Below, piece by piece: positions 1 through 8,605 of a DNA stretch of 64,000 bases. Origin of the DNA: Kitasatospora sp. NBC_00315. Lineage in GTDB: Bacteria; Actinomycetota; Actinomycetes; Streptomycetales; Streptomycetaceae. The stretch lies in NCBI RefSeq assembly GCF_041435095.1, contig NZ_CP108025.1:992001-1056000 (forward strand), in the 5' to 3' direction. The notes under the pieces are model-generated. The model worked only from the letters and a program-made list of their open reading frames with translations. It did no database searches and was not told the origin of the DNA. Each line of letters begins with the position of its first letter. The stretch's first letter is position 1. A program made the position numbers and the translations under genes.

Positions 1-102
1 CTGGTACTCGACATGGTCGAGGACTCCTACGACCTGATCGTGGCGGCGCTCCCCCGCTCCCAGCGCCTGGCGCTGGACTGGCCGGGCAACCGCGCTCCCT
101 AG
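1..102 (+). CDS. C-terminal end of a MmcQ/YjbR-like protein (partial)
   Basis: Thirty-three codons are open from the first base to a TAG at 100-102. The tail contains EDSYDLIVAALPRSQR, which resembles the last helix of MmcQ/YjbR (DUF419) proteins, small cytoplasmic proteins with a DNA-binding-like fold and no firm biochemical role. The start lies outside the window. The stop codon abuts the end of an IS701-family remnant whose first base is the G of TAG, so the insertion may have trimmed or replaced the native C-terminus. The family call rests on a short tail only and is tentative. Confidence 0.4.
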   Translation: MVLDMVEDSYDLIVAALPRSQRLALDWPGNRAP

Positions 103-411
103 TACTCCAGCAGGACTTCGACGTTTTGCCTGGTCAGAGGCTGCGTGGGTGATTGTAGGGGGCTGGTGGGTGATCAGGGGCGGTCTTCGTGGGAGCGCCC
201 CTCGATGGTGTGCAGCCGGCGTTGGTAGTGGCAGCGGCGGGGCAGTCTCTCGTCGTGATCAACGAGCCTGCAGCCGAGAGCTGGGACCGCGAACTCGAAG
301 AACTCTTCCTCCGTGTCGGCGATCGATTCGGCCGTGTGGAGCCGCGCCGTCGGTTGCGCTTCATCAAGAAGGGCACCACCTCCGCGGGCGTGCAACGCCA
401 GTACTCCGGCA
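102..411 (+). mobile_element. IS701-family remnant (copy A), one end plus 5' part of transposase
   Basis: Bases 102-241 match the 140-bp terminal inverted repeat of the larger IS701-family element at 5761-9074 almost base for base. They are followed by the start of the same transposase on the plus strand. Similarity stops near 411, so the other end of the element is missing. The outer terminus GTACTCCAGCAGGA is the same in all three ends seen in the window. This is a decayed or recombined insertion, not a mobile unit. Confidence 0.75.
255..411 (+). pseudogene. IS701-family transposase fragment with internal deletion
   Basis: From a GTG at 255 the frame reads VINEPAAESWDREL and continues to VEPRRRLR, matching the N-terminus of the transposase whose start is at 8921. 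It then jumps directly to FIKKGTTSAGVQRQYSG near base 360. Compared with the other copy, about 86 codons are missing, including the segment with the first catalytic aspartate (LILDDTG). After 411 the match ends and the frame runs into unrelated sequence. It cannot make an active enzyme. Confidence 0.75.
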
Positions 412-422
412 ACGGAAACGCG

Positions 423-489
423 GAAGTGCCCCCGGCCGGAACGACAGGGGCTTGGGCAAGCCATGCCGTTCCGGGCCGGGAGGCACTTC
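423..489. repeat. 67-bp nested imperfect palindrome
   Basis: Outer arms GAAGTGCC (423-430) and GGCACTTC (482-489) enclose a second pair, CCGGCCGGAACG and CGTTCCGGGCCGG, and an inner stem GGCTTG/CAAGCC near 440-453. The whole could fold into one long hairpin. It lies between the broken transposase fragment and the 3' end of the leftward amylase gene. It could be a terminator, an element end, or a REP-like sequence; the sequence alone does not decide. Confidence 0.6.
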
Positions 490-505
490 TGCTTGTGTAC
501 TCAAT

Positions 506-537
506 GGCTGGGCCCAGCGCGAGGGTTGGGCCCAGCC
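506..537. terminator. Hairpin terminator downstream of the amylase gene
   Basis: A perfect 11-bp stem, GGCTGGGCCCA (506-516) and TGGGCCCAGCC (527-537), with a 10-base loop, lies 7 bases past the leftward amylase stop codon. No T-run follows, as is usual in high-GC actinobacteria. Confidence 0.7.
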
Positions 538-544
538 GAGGAGG

Positions 545-3500
545 CTAGTGTCCTACGCGGGCGAAGGGCACGCGGAAGATGTCGTAGTCGTCCTTCTCGT
601 GGGAGGTGGAGCTGTCCGGGCCGTAGGGCTCGGTCGCGGTGTCCAGCACGGTCGGGTCCTGGGGCAGGGAGCCGATGGCCGACTGGCCGAAGGTGGAGAT
701 GAGCATGACGCCCAGGCCCCGGCTCTCCAGGGTGGCCCGGTCGATGCCGAGCGACTGCAGCGGGATCTTTATCTCGTAGGTGGTGTCCTGGGCCGGGTTG
801 TGGCCCGCCGCGAGCAGGTTCTGGTAGCGGCTGGCGTCGGCCAGGTCGGCGGGCACGTATCCGGCGTTGCCGGTGGCCTTGATGCCGGTCACCTCACTGG
901 AGGACAGGCCGTCGGCGTACTTGTAGGTGATGCCCGCGGCCGCGAACTGCTGTACGTTGGCGGCCGCGTAGTCGAAGGTGCCGGCCGAGTTCAGGCTGAA
1001 GAGGGCGGGCTGGCCCACACCGGGCTTGCTGGAGAAGTTGGCGATGTGGTCGACCTCATTGCGGGCGAAGGAGGTGCGCAGGCCCCAGGGACCGCTCACG
1101 CTGCCCCCGATCAGGCCGTCGCTGCCCTTGGCCGGGTCGACGTCCAGGGCGATGGACTGGGGGATGTCACCCTGGTAGGGCTTGCCGTTGTCACTGATGG
1201 GGTACCCCTGGGCGGGGTCGGTCACGTCCGTGACGTTGGTGAACTGCCACATCAGGTACAGGTTGGCGTCGTCCCAGGCCGAGGAGAGGGAGTACAGGTC
1301 GTAGACCGGCCCCTCGTGGCTGCCGCGGAAGATGCGGGGGTCGTCGTTGGCGACTCCCTGGGCCACGATCATGTCCTTGGTCCACTCGGTGGCCTTGCCG
1401 TCCACCGTTATGGTGGCCGCCCGCCCGAGCTGTCCGCTTGGGTTGGTGGCGTAGTACGGCCCACCGGCAGCGGGGCCCGGGTCCGGCGTGGTGGTCGCGG
1501 TCGCGGTTGCGGTCGGCGTCACGGTGGGAGTGGCGGTCGCGGTCGGGGTGGGTGCCGGGCAGGGGTCGCCGCTGCCGACGACGCCGTCCTTGACGGTGAT
1601 GTTGCCGGTGCCCAGGGCGTAGTTACGGTTGCTGTTGTTGTCCCAGGTGCCGGAACCGTTGTTGAAGGTCGCGGCCAGGCCAGTCGCGGTACCCAGGTCG
1701 ACGGTCTTCTTCACCCAGCCGGTGCAGGCCGCGGTCATCGCGACACCGGGCACGGTGGTCCAGGCACCGCCGGTCGGGGCGTAGTGCAGGTTGTAGGCGG
1801 CCCAGTTCTTGTTGGTGCTGTAGAACACGGTCGTGGGGGGAGCGGGGAGGCAGGGGTCGCCGCTGCCGACGACGCCGTCCTTGACGGTGATGTTGCCGGT
1901 GCCCAGGGCGTAGTTACGGTTGCTGTTGTTGTCCCAGGTGCCGGAACCGTTGTTGAAGGTCGCGGCCAGGCCAGTCGCGGTACCCAGGTCGACGGTCTTC
2001 TTCACCCAGCCGGTGCAGGCCGCGGTCATCGCGACACCGGGCACGGTGGTCCAGGCACCGCCGGTCGGGGCGTAGTGCAGGTTGTAGGCGGCCCAGTTCT
2101 TGTTGGTGCTGTAGAACACGGTCGTGCCGCTGGGCGCCGTGGCGGTCGCGGACGCACTGGCGGACGCGCTGGCGGACGCACTGCTGCTCGGGCTGGGCGT
2201 GACGCCGCCGACGCCGGTGCGCAGGGCGACGGAGTCGCCGGCGTTGACGGTGACGGTGGCCTTGCCGGTGCTGTCGACGCTCACGGTGTTACCGGTGCAG
2301 GCACCGGTGGAGGTGAGGTCGCCGTGGATGACGTCGCAGTAGGTGCCGGCGGCGAGGCCGGTGGTGAAGCTCTGGGTGACGGCGGAGGCGCTGTTGTTGA
2401 TCGCCACCCAGGCCTTGTCGCCGCGGCTGAAGGCGATGGTGTTGTTGCCGTTGTCCCACCAGTTGGCCACGGCCTGGCCCTTGGCGGCGTTGTGCCAGCC
2501 GACCATGTTGGCGATGCCCTGGTTGCGGTCGGTGCAGGTCCAGGTGTTGTTGGTGCAGTTGACGTCGGTGACGAAGCCGTTGGCGTCGGCCGGCGGCGAG
2601 TCGTCCTTGTCGTTGTAGCGGAAGCCGGAGTAGACCTGCGGGGTGCCGTAGTTCCAGGCGAGTTCGAAGATGTGGGCGAGGTTGTACTTGGCGCCGCTGT
2701 TGTAGGTGAGCGTGGTCTGGTCGCGCTCCAGGTCGTGGTTGGTCACCATGACCGCGGACTTGTCGCTCGGCTCCAGGCCCCAGCTCTGGCCGAAGGTCTT
2801 GAGGTTGGCGATGTTGCCGTTGAACTGCTGCGAGAGCTTGGAGGCGTAGGTGAACTCCAGGACGCTGCCGTTGCCCTCGAACGCGGCGGCGGCGAGCTGG
2901 CCGCTGCTGCCGGGGAAGATCTCCTGGTAGACGTACGGCCGTCCGCCCCAGGTGGTGTCGTGCACCCGGGAGAGGATGTTGGCCATGTCGGCCTGGGCGA
3001 TGTGCTTGGCGGTGTCGACGCGGAAGCCGTCCACACCGGAGTCGACCAGGCTGTTGAGGTAGCCGGCGACCTTGCCGCGGACGGAGTCCGACTCGGTGTT
3101 CACGTCGGACAGGGAGACCAGTTGGCACTCCTGGACCTGGGTGACGTTGTTCCAGTCGGTGATACTCAGGTCGGCGTTGGGGCAGGGCGGCGAGCCGTGG
3201 AAGTCGGAGCGGGTGTAGGGGATGTTGTTGTACGTGTAGTTCGACGTGTTGAAGCTGGCTCCGCCGTAGGAGCTGGTGCTGGTCTGGTTGACGCCGGCGG
3301 TGTGGTTGATCACCGCGTCGGCGTAGACCTTCACGCCGGCGTTGTGGCAGGTCGTCACCATGGACTTGAACTGCGCCTCGGTGCCCATCCGGCTGTTGAG
3401 GCCGTACGAGACGGGCTGGTAGACCTCCCACCAGGGGTGGGCGGCGCCGTTCAGCTTGATCGAGTCGGCCGGCGGGGCGACCTGGACGGCGCCGTAGCCC

Positions 3501-3748
3501 TTGGGCCCGAGCACGGTGGTGCACTCGGCGGCGACGGAGTTCCAGTTCCACTCGAAGAGGTTGGCGATCACGTCACCGCCGTTCGGGGTGCCGGCGGCCT
3601 GTGCACTGCTCTGGAAGGCGATCGGCAGGATGGCGCCGGCCACCAGTGTGCCGGCGGCGAGCAGACCGACCGGCCCGCGCCGGGAACGCGCTCTTAAGGC
3701 GGGACGGGTGGCGGGGACAGGTCTGGGCTGGCGGTTCAAGTAGGACAC
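545..3748 (-). CDS. Secreted GH13 alpha-amylase with two CBM25 modules and a C-terminal DOMON/glucodextranase-like domain
   Basis: A 1067-residue exoenzyme for endo-hydrolysis of starch. The start is GTG at 3748 behind GGGAG. A twin-arginine-containing, hydrophobic signal (to about residue 52, SSAQAA) precedes the catalytic barrel. The GH13 motifs are visible: DAVINH, GFRVDTAKH with the nucleophile Asp, QEIF with the acid Glu, and TNHDLERDQT. After a beta-rich domain C and a Ser/Ala linker come two CBM25-type starch-binding modules (about residues 540-635 and 637-732) that are identical at DNA level, then a Thr/Pro linker. The last 300 residues (ITVDGKATEW..., WDDANLYLMWQF) resemble the C-terminal domain of glucodextranase-like amylases. 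A palindromic operator lies 160 bases upstream. Confidence 0.93.
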   Translation of the reverse strand: MSYLNRQPRPVPATRPALRARSRRGPVGLLAAGTLVAGAILPIAFQSSAQAAGTPNGGDVIANLFEWNWNSVAAECTTVLGPKGYGAVQVAPPADSIKLNGAAHPWWEVYQPVSYGLNSRMGTEAQFKSMVTTCHNAGVKVYADAVINHTAGVNQTSTSSYGGASFNTSNYTYNNIPYTRSDFHGSPPCPNADLSITDWNNVTQVQECQLVSLSDVNTESDSVRGKVAGYLNSLVDSGVDGFRVDTAKHIAQADMANILSRVHDTTWGGRPYVYQEIFPGSSGQLAAAAFEGNGSVLEFTYASKLSQQFNGNIANLKTFGQSWGLEPSDKSAVMVTNHDLERDQTTLTYNSGAKYNLAHIFELAWNYGTPQVYSGFRYNDKDDSPPADANGFVTDVNCTNNTWTCTDRNQGIANMVGWHNAAKGQAVANWWDNGNNTIAFSRGDKAWVAINNSASAVTQSFTTGLAAGTYCDVIHGDLTSTGACTGNTVSVDSTGKATVTVNAGDSVALRTGVGGVTPSPSSSASASASASASATATAPSGTTVFYSTNKNWAAYNLHYAPTGGAWTTVPGVAMTAACTGWVKKTVDLGTATGLAATFNNGSGTWDNNSNRNYALGTGNITVKDGVVGSGDPCLPAPPTTVFYSTNKNWAAYNLHYAPTGGAWTTVPGVAMTAACTGWVKKTVDLGTATGLAATFNNGSGTWDNNSNRNYALGTGNITVKDGVVGSGDPCPAPTPTATATPTVTPTATATATTTPDPGPAAGGPYYATNPSGQLGRAATITVDGKATEWTKDMIVAQGVANDDPRIFRGSHEGPVYDLYSLSSAWDDANLYLMWQFTNVTDVTDPAQGYPISDNGKPYQGDIPQSIALDVDPAKGSDGLIGGSVSGPWGLRTSFARNEVDHIANFSSKPGVGQPALFSLNSAGTFDYAAANVQQFAAAGITYKYADGLSSSEVTGIKATGNAGYVPADLADASRYQNLLAAGHNPAQDTTYEIKIPLQSLGIDRATLESRGLGVMLISTFGQSAIGSLPQDPTVLDTATEPYGPDSSTSHEKDDYDIFRVPFARVGH
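1560..2126 (-). repeat. Identical 276-bp direct duplication encoding the two CBM25 modules
   Basis: Bases 1560-1835 and 1851-2126 read identically by eye over the full 276 bases, at an offset of 291 bases (97 codons), so the frame is kept. The only separation is a short LPAPPT linker. Silent sites are also unchanged, which implies very recent duplication or ongoing gene conversion rather than selection on the protein alone. Confidence 0.92.
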
Positions 3749-3908
3749 CGACGGACTCCCTTGGGTGGAGGGGCTACTGCTTGGCGGTGGGGGCCGCTAC
3801 CGGCTCGCCTCGGCGTGACGGCTGCGGCGCTCGACAGAGCTGAGGGCCCGGTGCAGTGGCCACCGGACCCCGTGAGACGTGCGGCGCACACCGTCTCGCT
3901 GCATGTTG

Positions 3909-3927
3909 TTGCTGAAATTTTCAGCAA
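3909..3927. promoter_or_regulatory. Palindromic operator upstream of the amylase
   Basis: TTGCTGAAATTTTCAGCAA is a 19-base palindrome with 9-base arms around a central T, lying 161 bases before the amylase start in the 335-base gap 3749-4083. Streptomyces amylase genes are known to be repressed by the LacI-family protein MalR, so this is a candidate repressor site; the regulator is an inference. The AT-rich arms stand out from the surrounding GC. The rest of the gap shows no gene. Confidence 0.55.
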
Positions 3928-4083
3928 GGCGTTGCGAACTTAAGGCCGCCCTGCCCGGACGTCAAGACCTCGCGCGCCGAAGGACATTGGCCGCGCCTGC
4001 CTACTCCGGGTGCCACCGCCGGCCCCGACACGTCCTTTGCCGCCCCGGATCCCCGTCCTCACGGCCCCCTCGCAGCGGCCCGG

Positions 4084-5078
4084 TCAGGGCTGGAACCGGT
4101 AGCCGATCCCGGGCTCGGTGATCAGGTACCGGGGCCGGGCCGGGTCGGGTTCAACTTGCGGCGAAGACCGGCGAAGTAGACCCACAGGTAGTTGCTGCGC
4201 TCCTCCTGGCCGGGGCCCCGGACCTCGTGCAGGATCTGCCGGCCGGGCACCAGCCGGCCGGGGCTGGCGACCAGCAGCGCGAGAATCCGCCACTCGGTCG
4301 GGGTGAGCCGCACGCGCCCGCCGGGGCCTGTCACGGTGGCCGCCGTGACATCGACCTCGTGGCCGCCGATCACGCCTCGGGTCGGCGCGACCTCGCCCGG
4401 CGGGCGCCGCAGCAGCGCCCGCAGGCGGGCCATCAGTTCCTCCAGGACGAAGGGCTTGGTGAGGTAGTCGTCGGCGCCCGCGTCGAGCGCGAGTTGCCGC
4501 TGCTCGGCGAGGTTGCCCGGGGAGGCGCCGGCCAGGCCGTCGCGGCGGGTGATGTGGACGGCGAGGAGTTCCCCACCCGCGCTGCGGTCGGCGATGTGGG
4601 CGGCCCGGCGGACCACCTCGTCGGGGACGGTCTCGCGCTGCGGGATGCCGGTGATCTTCTGGACGACGTCGTTCAGGGAGTCGAGGTGCTGGATGTTGAG
4701 GGTGGTGACGACGTCGATACCGGCGTCCTGCCAGCGCTTCGCGTTGCGCCCGCCGGGGATGTTGGTGTGCGCCAGCTCGTCGACCAGCGCCACCGACGGC
4801 CTCCTGGCCAGCAGGGCGTCGAGGTCCATCTCCGTGAACTCCGTGCCCCGGTAGGTGCGGGTGAGCCGGGGTACGACGCCGAGGCCCTGGAGCATGTCCT
4901 CGGTGTGGCGGCGGCCGTGGCACTCGATGTACCCGACCACCACGTCCGCCCCGCGGTCCTGTCTGCGGCGGGCCTCGTCGAGCATCCGGTACGTCTTGCC
5001 GACCCCGGGGGCAGCACCGAGGTAGACCCTCAGCCGACCCCGGCGGATGGAGGTGCCAGGGGTGAGGTGGCGGGGCAT
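4084..5078 (-). pseudogene. kdpD-kdpE deletion chimera: KdpD N-terminal sensor fused to KdpE C-terminal half
   Basis: From ATG 5078 the frame encodes the KdpD N-terminal domain: Walker A GAAPGVGKT, DELAHTN, LNIQHLDSLNDVV and the start of the Usp-like domain (ELLAVHI). Near residue 197 (about base 4488) it switches without a stop to the second half of a KdpE receiver (LDAGADDYLTKPF) and an OmpR-type winged helix (LTPTEWRILALLVASPGRL). The membrane and histidine kinase parts of KdpD and the phospho-accepting Asp region of KdpE are missing. The frame ends early at 4122, while the canonical KdpE tail RYLITEPGIGYRF continues in another frame to 4084, so a late frameshift is also present. Normal potassium sensing is impossible. 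Whether a stable DNA-binding fusion is made is unknown. Confidence 0.88.
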
Positions 5079-5203
5079 GCGCGCTGCTCTTTCCTACGAG
5101 GGCGGCCCGGGACGATCTGGACTGCCGGCGCGGCCGGCCCGGGCGCGGGGAGACACTCCCCCGCACCCGGGCCGGTTTTCCTGGTCAGTGAACGGACGGA
5201 CCA

Positions 5204-5760
5204 TCAGCTCAGCTCGCCGACCGCCCTGTTGAGGAGGACGACGTTGACGCCCTCCTCGCCGAGGAGGCCGAGCGAGCGGCCCTCGGTGTACTTGACCACC
5301 AGCTGGTTGAGCTTGTCCGCGGGCAGGTTCCGGGCCTTGGTGACCCGGGCGCCCTGCTCCTCGGCGAAGGCCACCGAGATGTGCGGGTCGAGACTCGATC
5401 CGGAGGCGGTGAGCGCGTCCGGGGGGGACGGCAGCCGGGTCGACACCGTCGAAGGCGGCGACGGCGGCGCGGCGGTCCTGGACGGCCTTCAGCAGGTCCT
5501 CGTTGTTGGGGCCGAGGTTGGAGGCGCCGGAGCTCTTCGGGTCGTACGCGTAGGCGGCGGGACGGCGGCTGGAACCACTTCGGGTCCGGCCGGGCGGCCT
5601 CGTCCGGGTCGGCGGGGTTCTGCTTCGGCAGGTCGTAGGTCTGGCCGAGCAGGCTGGAGCCGATCTCCTTCCCCTGCGAACTGACGATCGATCCGTTGGC
5701 CTTGCCGCTGAAGGCGACCTGGCTGATGCCGGTGATCAGCAGCGCGTAGGCACGCGCCGA
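5204..5760 (-). pseudogene. kdpC: kdpC remnant: KdpC subunit of the potassium-pumping ATPase, truncated and frameshifted
   Basis: The sequence entering from 5760 encodes LLITGISQVAFSGKANGS and GSSLLGQTYDLPKQNPADPDEAARPDPKWFQ, then shifts frame to SSGASNLGPNNEDLLKAVQDRR. It shifts again at a run of seven C (minus strand, about 5424) to LTASGSSLDPHISVAF and the normal end LLNRAVGEL at 5204. The first 25-30 residues, including most of the membrane anchor, are removed by the end of the IS701-family element at 5761. kdpF, kdpA and kdpB would be expected upstream, but the far side of the element carries unrelated sequence. One or both frameshifts could be assembly errors; the IS truncation is not. 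Confidence 0.85.
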
Positions 5761-5900
5761 GTACTCCAGCAGGACTTCGATGTTTTGCCTGTTCAGAGGC
5801 TGCGTGGGTGATTCTAGGGGGCTGGTGGGTGATCAGGGGCGGTCTTCGTGGGAGCGCCCCTCGATGGTGTGCAGCCGGCGTTGGTAGTGGCAGCGGCGGG
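5761..5900. repeat. Left 140-bp terminal inverted repeat of IS701-family copy B
   Basis: It pairs with 8935-9074 over 140 bases with two mismatches by eye. This is far longer than the few tens of bases usual for IS701-family ends. The inner part (from 5833) also encodes the transposase C-terminus, RCHYQRRLHTIEGRSHEDRP, so this coding stretch is duplicated in inverted orientation at the other end. Confidence 0.85.
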
Positions 5901-6821
5901 CGACGGCCTGGCGCTGTCTGCGCCAGGTGGACCAGCTCAACGCGTGTGCGCGGGGTGAGCGTTGGGGTGGGTGCGAGCAGTGGGGACGGCCAGCTGCCAG
6001 GAGTCGCCGGATCTCTGCCACGGTGAGGTCGACCATGGCGTGGGAACCGTTTCTGCAGCCCCCTTTGATGTCGCGGCTGCGGCCATCGCGGCAAGGAAGG
6101 CGTGGGCGAGCATGGCCAGTGTGATGTGCCGCATCCAGCCGGTGTAGCGGCGGACCTCGTACTGGTCGAGACCGCATTCGTTCTTCGCGGCCTGGAAACA
6201 CTCCTCGATCGCCCAGCGGGAGCCTGCGATCCGCACCAACTGCTCCACGGTCGTGCCGAGCGGCGCATAGGCGAGGTAGTAGGCGATCTCGGCGGGCCTG
6301 CTGACGCTGCGGCGGGCCATCGCCCACCGCTGGCGGACAGGTAGCTCGCCCTGGTAGTCGAACTCGGCCACTGCCGGGAGCCGCACGGCCGCCCAGTCGT
6401 AGACGCGTGGCCCCATAGCGCCGTCGCCGCACGAGATCCGCTCCCAGGCCTCTGCCGGGGCCTGCGAGAATAGCCGGTCGATGCGTGGACAGCCCACGCT
6501 GAAATGGGACTTGGGCACCGCCAGGACGTAGCCGGCGCCGGACTGTTCCAGCATCCGCCGAAAGCGCCCGTCCTGTCCGTAGGCCGAGTCCGCGGTGACC
6601 CAGGCGATCGGCAGCGGGGAGGCGAGCGCACGCAGAACGAGCGACTTGGCGAGTTCGCCCTTGGTACGGAAGTCCCGCTCGTCGGGGATCTTCGCCGCGC
6701 TGCATTGCTCCCGGTCCTCGGTCCAGGACTTCGGCAGGTACAGTTCCCGGTCCACCAGGGCGCGGCCGCGGGTGGAGGCGTAGGCGGCGAAGACGCCGAT
6801 CTGGCAGTTCTCGGTGCGGCC
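5833..6821 (-). pseudogene. IS701-family transposase, C-terminal part
   Basis: Reading left from the insertion point, the frame begins GRTENCQIGVFAAYAS and holds the second and third catalytic positions in WVTADSAYG and WAIEECFQAAKNECGLDQYEVR. Near base 6038 the frame breaks: the downstream family sequence VDLTVAEIRRLLAAG and the C-terminal RCHYQRRLHT continue in another frame to TGA at 5833. The N-terminal part with the first Asp lies at 8553-8921. Confidence 0.85.
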
Positions 6822-8552
6822 GGGGGCCTGTGCGTCAATAAGTGCACGGTGGACGGGAGTTGGTGAGAGTCTGCAATATGACCCTGTGCCAGTCAGGCCG
6901 CATCGCCGCCCGTGCACTGCGGGCCAAGTTTGACCAGATCCTGCCGCACTTCGACGAGCGCCGCCGTCGGCTGTACCTGGCCAGTGAGGCCACCGCCATC
7001 GGCCACGGCGGGATCGCCCGCGTCGCCGAGGCCTCCGGCACCAGCACCGCCACCATCTCGCGAGGTATCGCCGAGTTGGCCGGCTGCTCAGCGCCGACCC
7101 TACGAATCCGGGCTCCAGGTGCCGGCCGCAAGCGGCTGACAGACACCGACCCCGGTCTGCTGCGCGCGCTGGAGTCGCTGCTAGAACCGCACACCCGAGG
7201 CGATCCCGTCTCCCCGCTGCGCTGGACCACGCTGTCCTTGCGGTCCCTGGCCTCGGCCCTCACCGCACAGGGCCACCCCGTCAGCGCGTCAACCCTCGGG
7301 CGCCTGCTGCACACCCTGGGCTACAGCCTGCAGGGAACCGCGAAGACGACGGAGGGCATCAGCCATCCGGACCGCGATGCCCAGTTCGCCCACCTCAATG
7401 CCACCGCCACCGCTTTCCTCAACGACACCCAACCGGTGATCAGCGTCGACACCAAGGCCAAGGAATGGCTCGGCAACCGCGACCGGCCCGGTCGCACCTG
7501 GCGGCCAGGCAAAGACGCGATCAAGGTGGACTGCCACACGTTCACCACCAACGACCAGCCGATGGCGATCCCCTACGGGATCTACGACATCGCCAACAAC
7601 TCCGGATGGGTCAACGTCGGCACCGACCACGACACCGCCCAGTTCGCGGTGGAGTCCATCCGCCGCTGGTGGCAGCACCGCGGACAGGCGGACCACCCGC
7701 ATGCCACCCGGCTCCTGATCACCGCCGACTCCGGCGGCTCCAACGACCCCCGCCGCTGGACCTGGAAGTACAACCTGGCCGCCTTCGCGCGGGAGAGCGG
7801 CCTGGAGATCTCCGTCTGCCACCTACCGCCCGGAACTTCGAAGTGGAACAAGATCGAGCATCGGATGTTCTGTCACATCACCGCGAACTGGCGGGGGCGA
7901 CCTCTGACCAGCTACCCGCTCGTCATCGAGACCATCGCCGCCACAACCACCAAGACCGGCCTGACCATCGGGGCCGAACTGGACACAGGCAGCTACGACC
8001 TGGGCATCAGCGTCACGCCCGCCGAGTTCCACGCCCTGCCAATCACACCGAACGCCTTCCACGGGGACTGGAACTACACGCTGGCTCCCGTTCCACCGCG
8101 AACGCCAGACGCGCCGGCAAGCACTCGCCGGATCGACCCCGGCCTGACCACGATGCTCACCGATCCGGCCCTGACCGGCATGTCACGGACCGCCTTCGAA
8201 CATCTGGTCGCAGTCTCGGAACCTTATTGGGACGCCATGGCCGAGGCGGCATTCCAGCGGCGCTTCCACCGCCCACGCAGCTACCTCCACCCACAGATCA
8301 GCAGCGTGGACCACCGCCACCGGCTCCTGGCAGCAATCCTGCGCCGCCGCAGAGCGGTGACCATTACATTCCTGGCCCAATTGCTGGGCGTCAACCGCAC
8401 CAACCTGTCCATCCAGTACCAGGACGGAAAGCGACTCCTGGACCCTCGTCACACCCATACCCGGGCCGCCCGCCCGCACATTGGAACAGCTACACACCCG
8501 AGCCACTCCCACCGAAGGCCCGTAGCTGACAGTTATTCAATTACAGGCCCCC
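6822..8552 (+). mobile_element. ISAzo13-family insertion sequence nested in the IS701-family element
   Basis: The ends are GGGGGCCTGT at 6822-6831 and its complement at 8543-8552. Beyond that the ends keep pairing imperfectly (pattern GGGGGCCTGTnnnTnAATAAnTG), giving inverted repeats of about 23 bases. Length is 1731 bases. Removing it restores the reading frame ...QYSGTAGRTENC... of the host transposase. Because the host site is CCGG-like, target duplication cannot be fixed: 0, 2 or 4 bases all fit. Confidence 0.88.
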
Positions 8553-8605
8553 GGCGGTGCCGGAGTACTGGCGTTGCACGCCCGCGGAGGTGGTGCCCTT
8601 CTTGA
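6878..8605 (+). CDS. ISAzo13-family transposase, frameshifted at the extreme C-terminus
   Basis: This DDE transposase moves the element at 6822-8552. An N-terminal helix-turn-helix region (ARVAEASGTSTATISRGIAEL) is followed by the catalytic core: ISVDTKAKEWLG (first Asp), LLITADSGGSN (second Asp) and WNKIEHRMF (Glu). I chose ATG 6878; an in-frame GTG at 6842 adds 12 unlikely residues. The frame runs past the right inverted repeat to 8605, which is abnormal. In another frame the expected tail (RTLEQLHTRATPTEGP) ends at TAG 8523-8525, so one base was probably lost near 8445. The catalytic domain is complete; activity of the altered tail is uncertain. Confidence 0.85.
   Translation: MTLCQSGRIAARALRAKFDQILPHFDERRRRLYLASEATAIGHGGIARVAEASGTSTATISRGIAELAGCSAPTLRIRAPGAGRKRLTDTDPGLLRALESLLEPHTRGDPVSPLRWTTLSLRSLASALTAQGHPVSASTLGRLLHTLGYSLQGTAKTTEGISHPDRDAQFAHLNATATAFLNDTQPVISVDTKAKEWLGNRDRPGRTWRPGKDAIKVDCHTFTTNDQPMAIPYGIYDIANNSGWVNVGTDHDTAQFAVESIRRWWQHRGQADHPHATRLLITADSGGSNDPRRWTWKYNLAAFARESGLEISVCHLPPGTSKWNKIEHRMFCHITANWRGRPLTSYPLVIETIAATTTKTGLTIGAELDTGSYDLGISVTPAEFHALPITPNAFHGDWNYTLAPVPPRTPDAPASTRRIDPGLTTMLTDPALTGMSRTAFEHLVAVSEPYWDAMAEAAFQRRFHRPRSYLHPQISSVDHRHRLLAAILRRRRAVTITFLAQLLGVNRTNLSIQYQDGKRLLDPRHTHTRAARPHIGTATHPSHSHRRPVADSYSITGPRRCRSTGVARPRRWCPS

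Noticed and set aside
149..3697. Very long open frames on the strand opposite the amylase, and similar shadows opposite the urease, APC, glycosyltransferase and GH54 genes
   Set aside because: They are Gly/Ala/Arg/Val-rich mirror frames typical of high-GC DNA. They have no family motifs and overlap genes with clear catalytic signatures.
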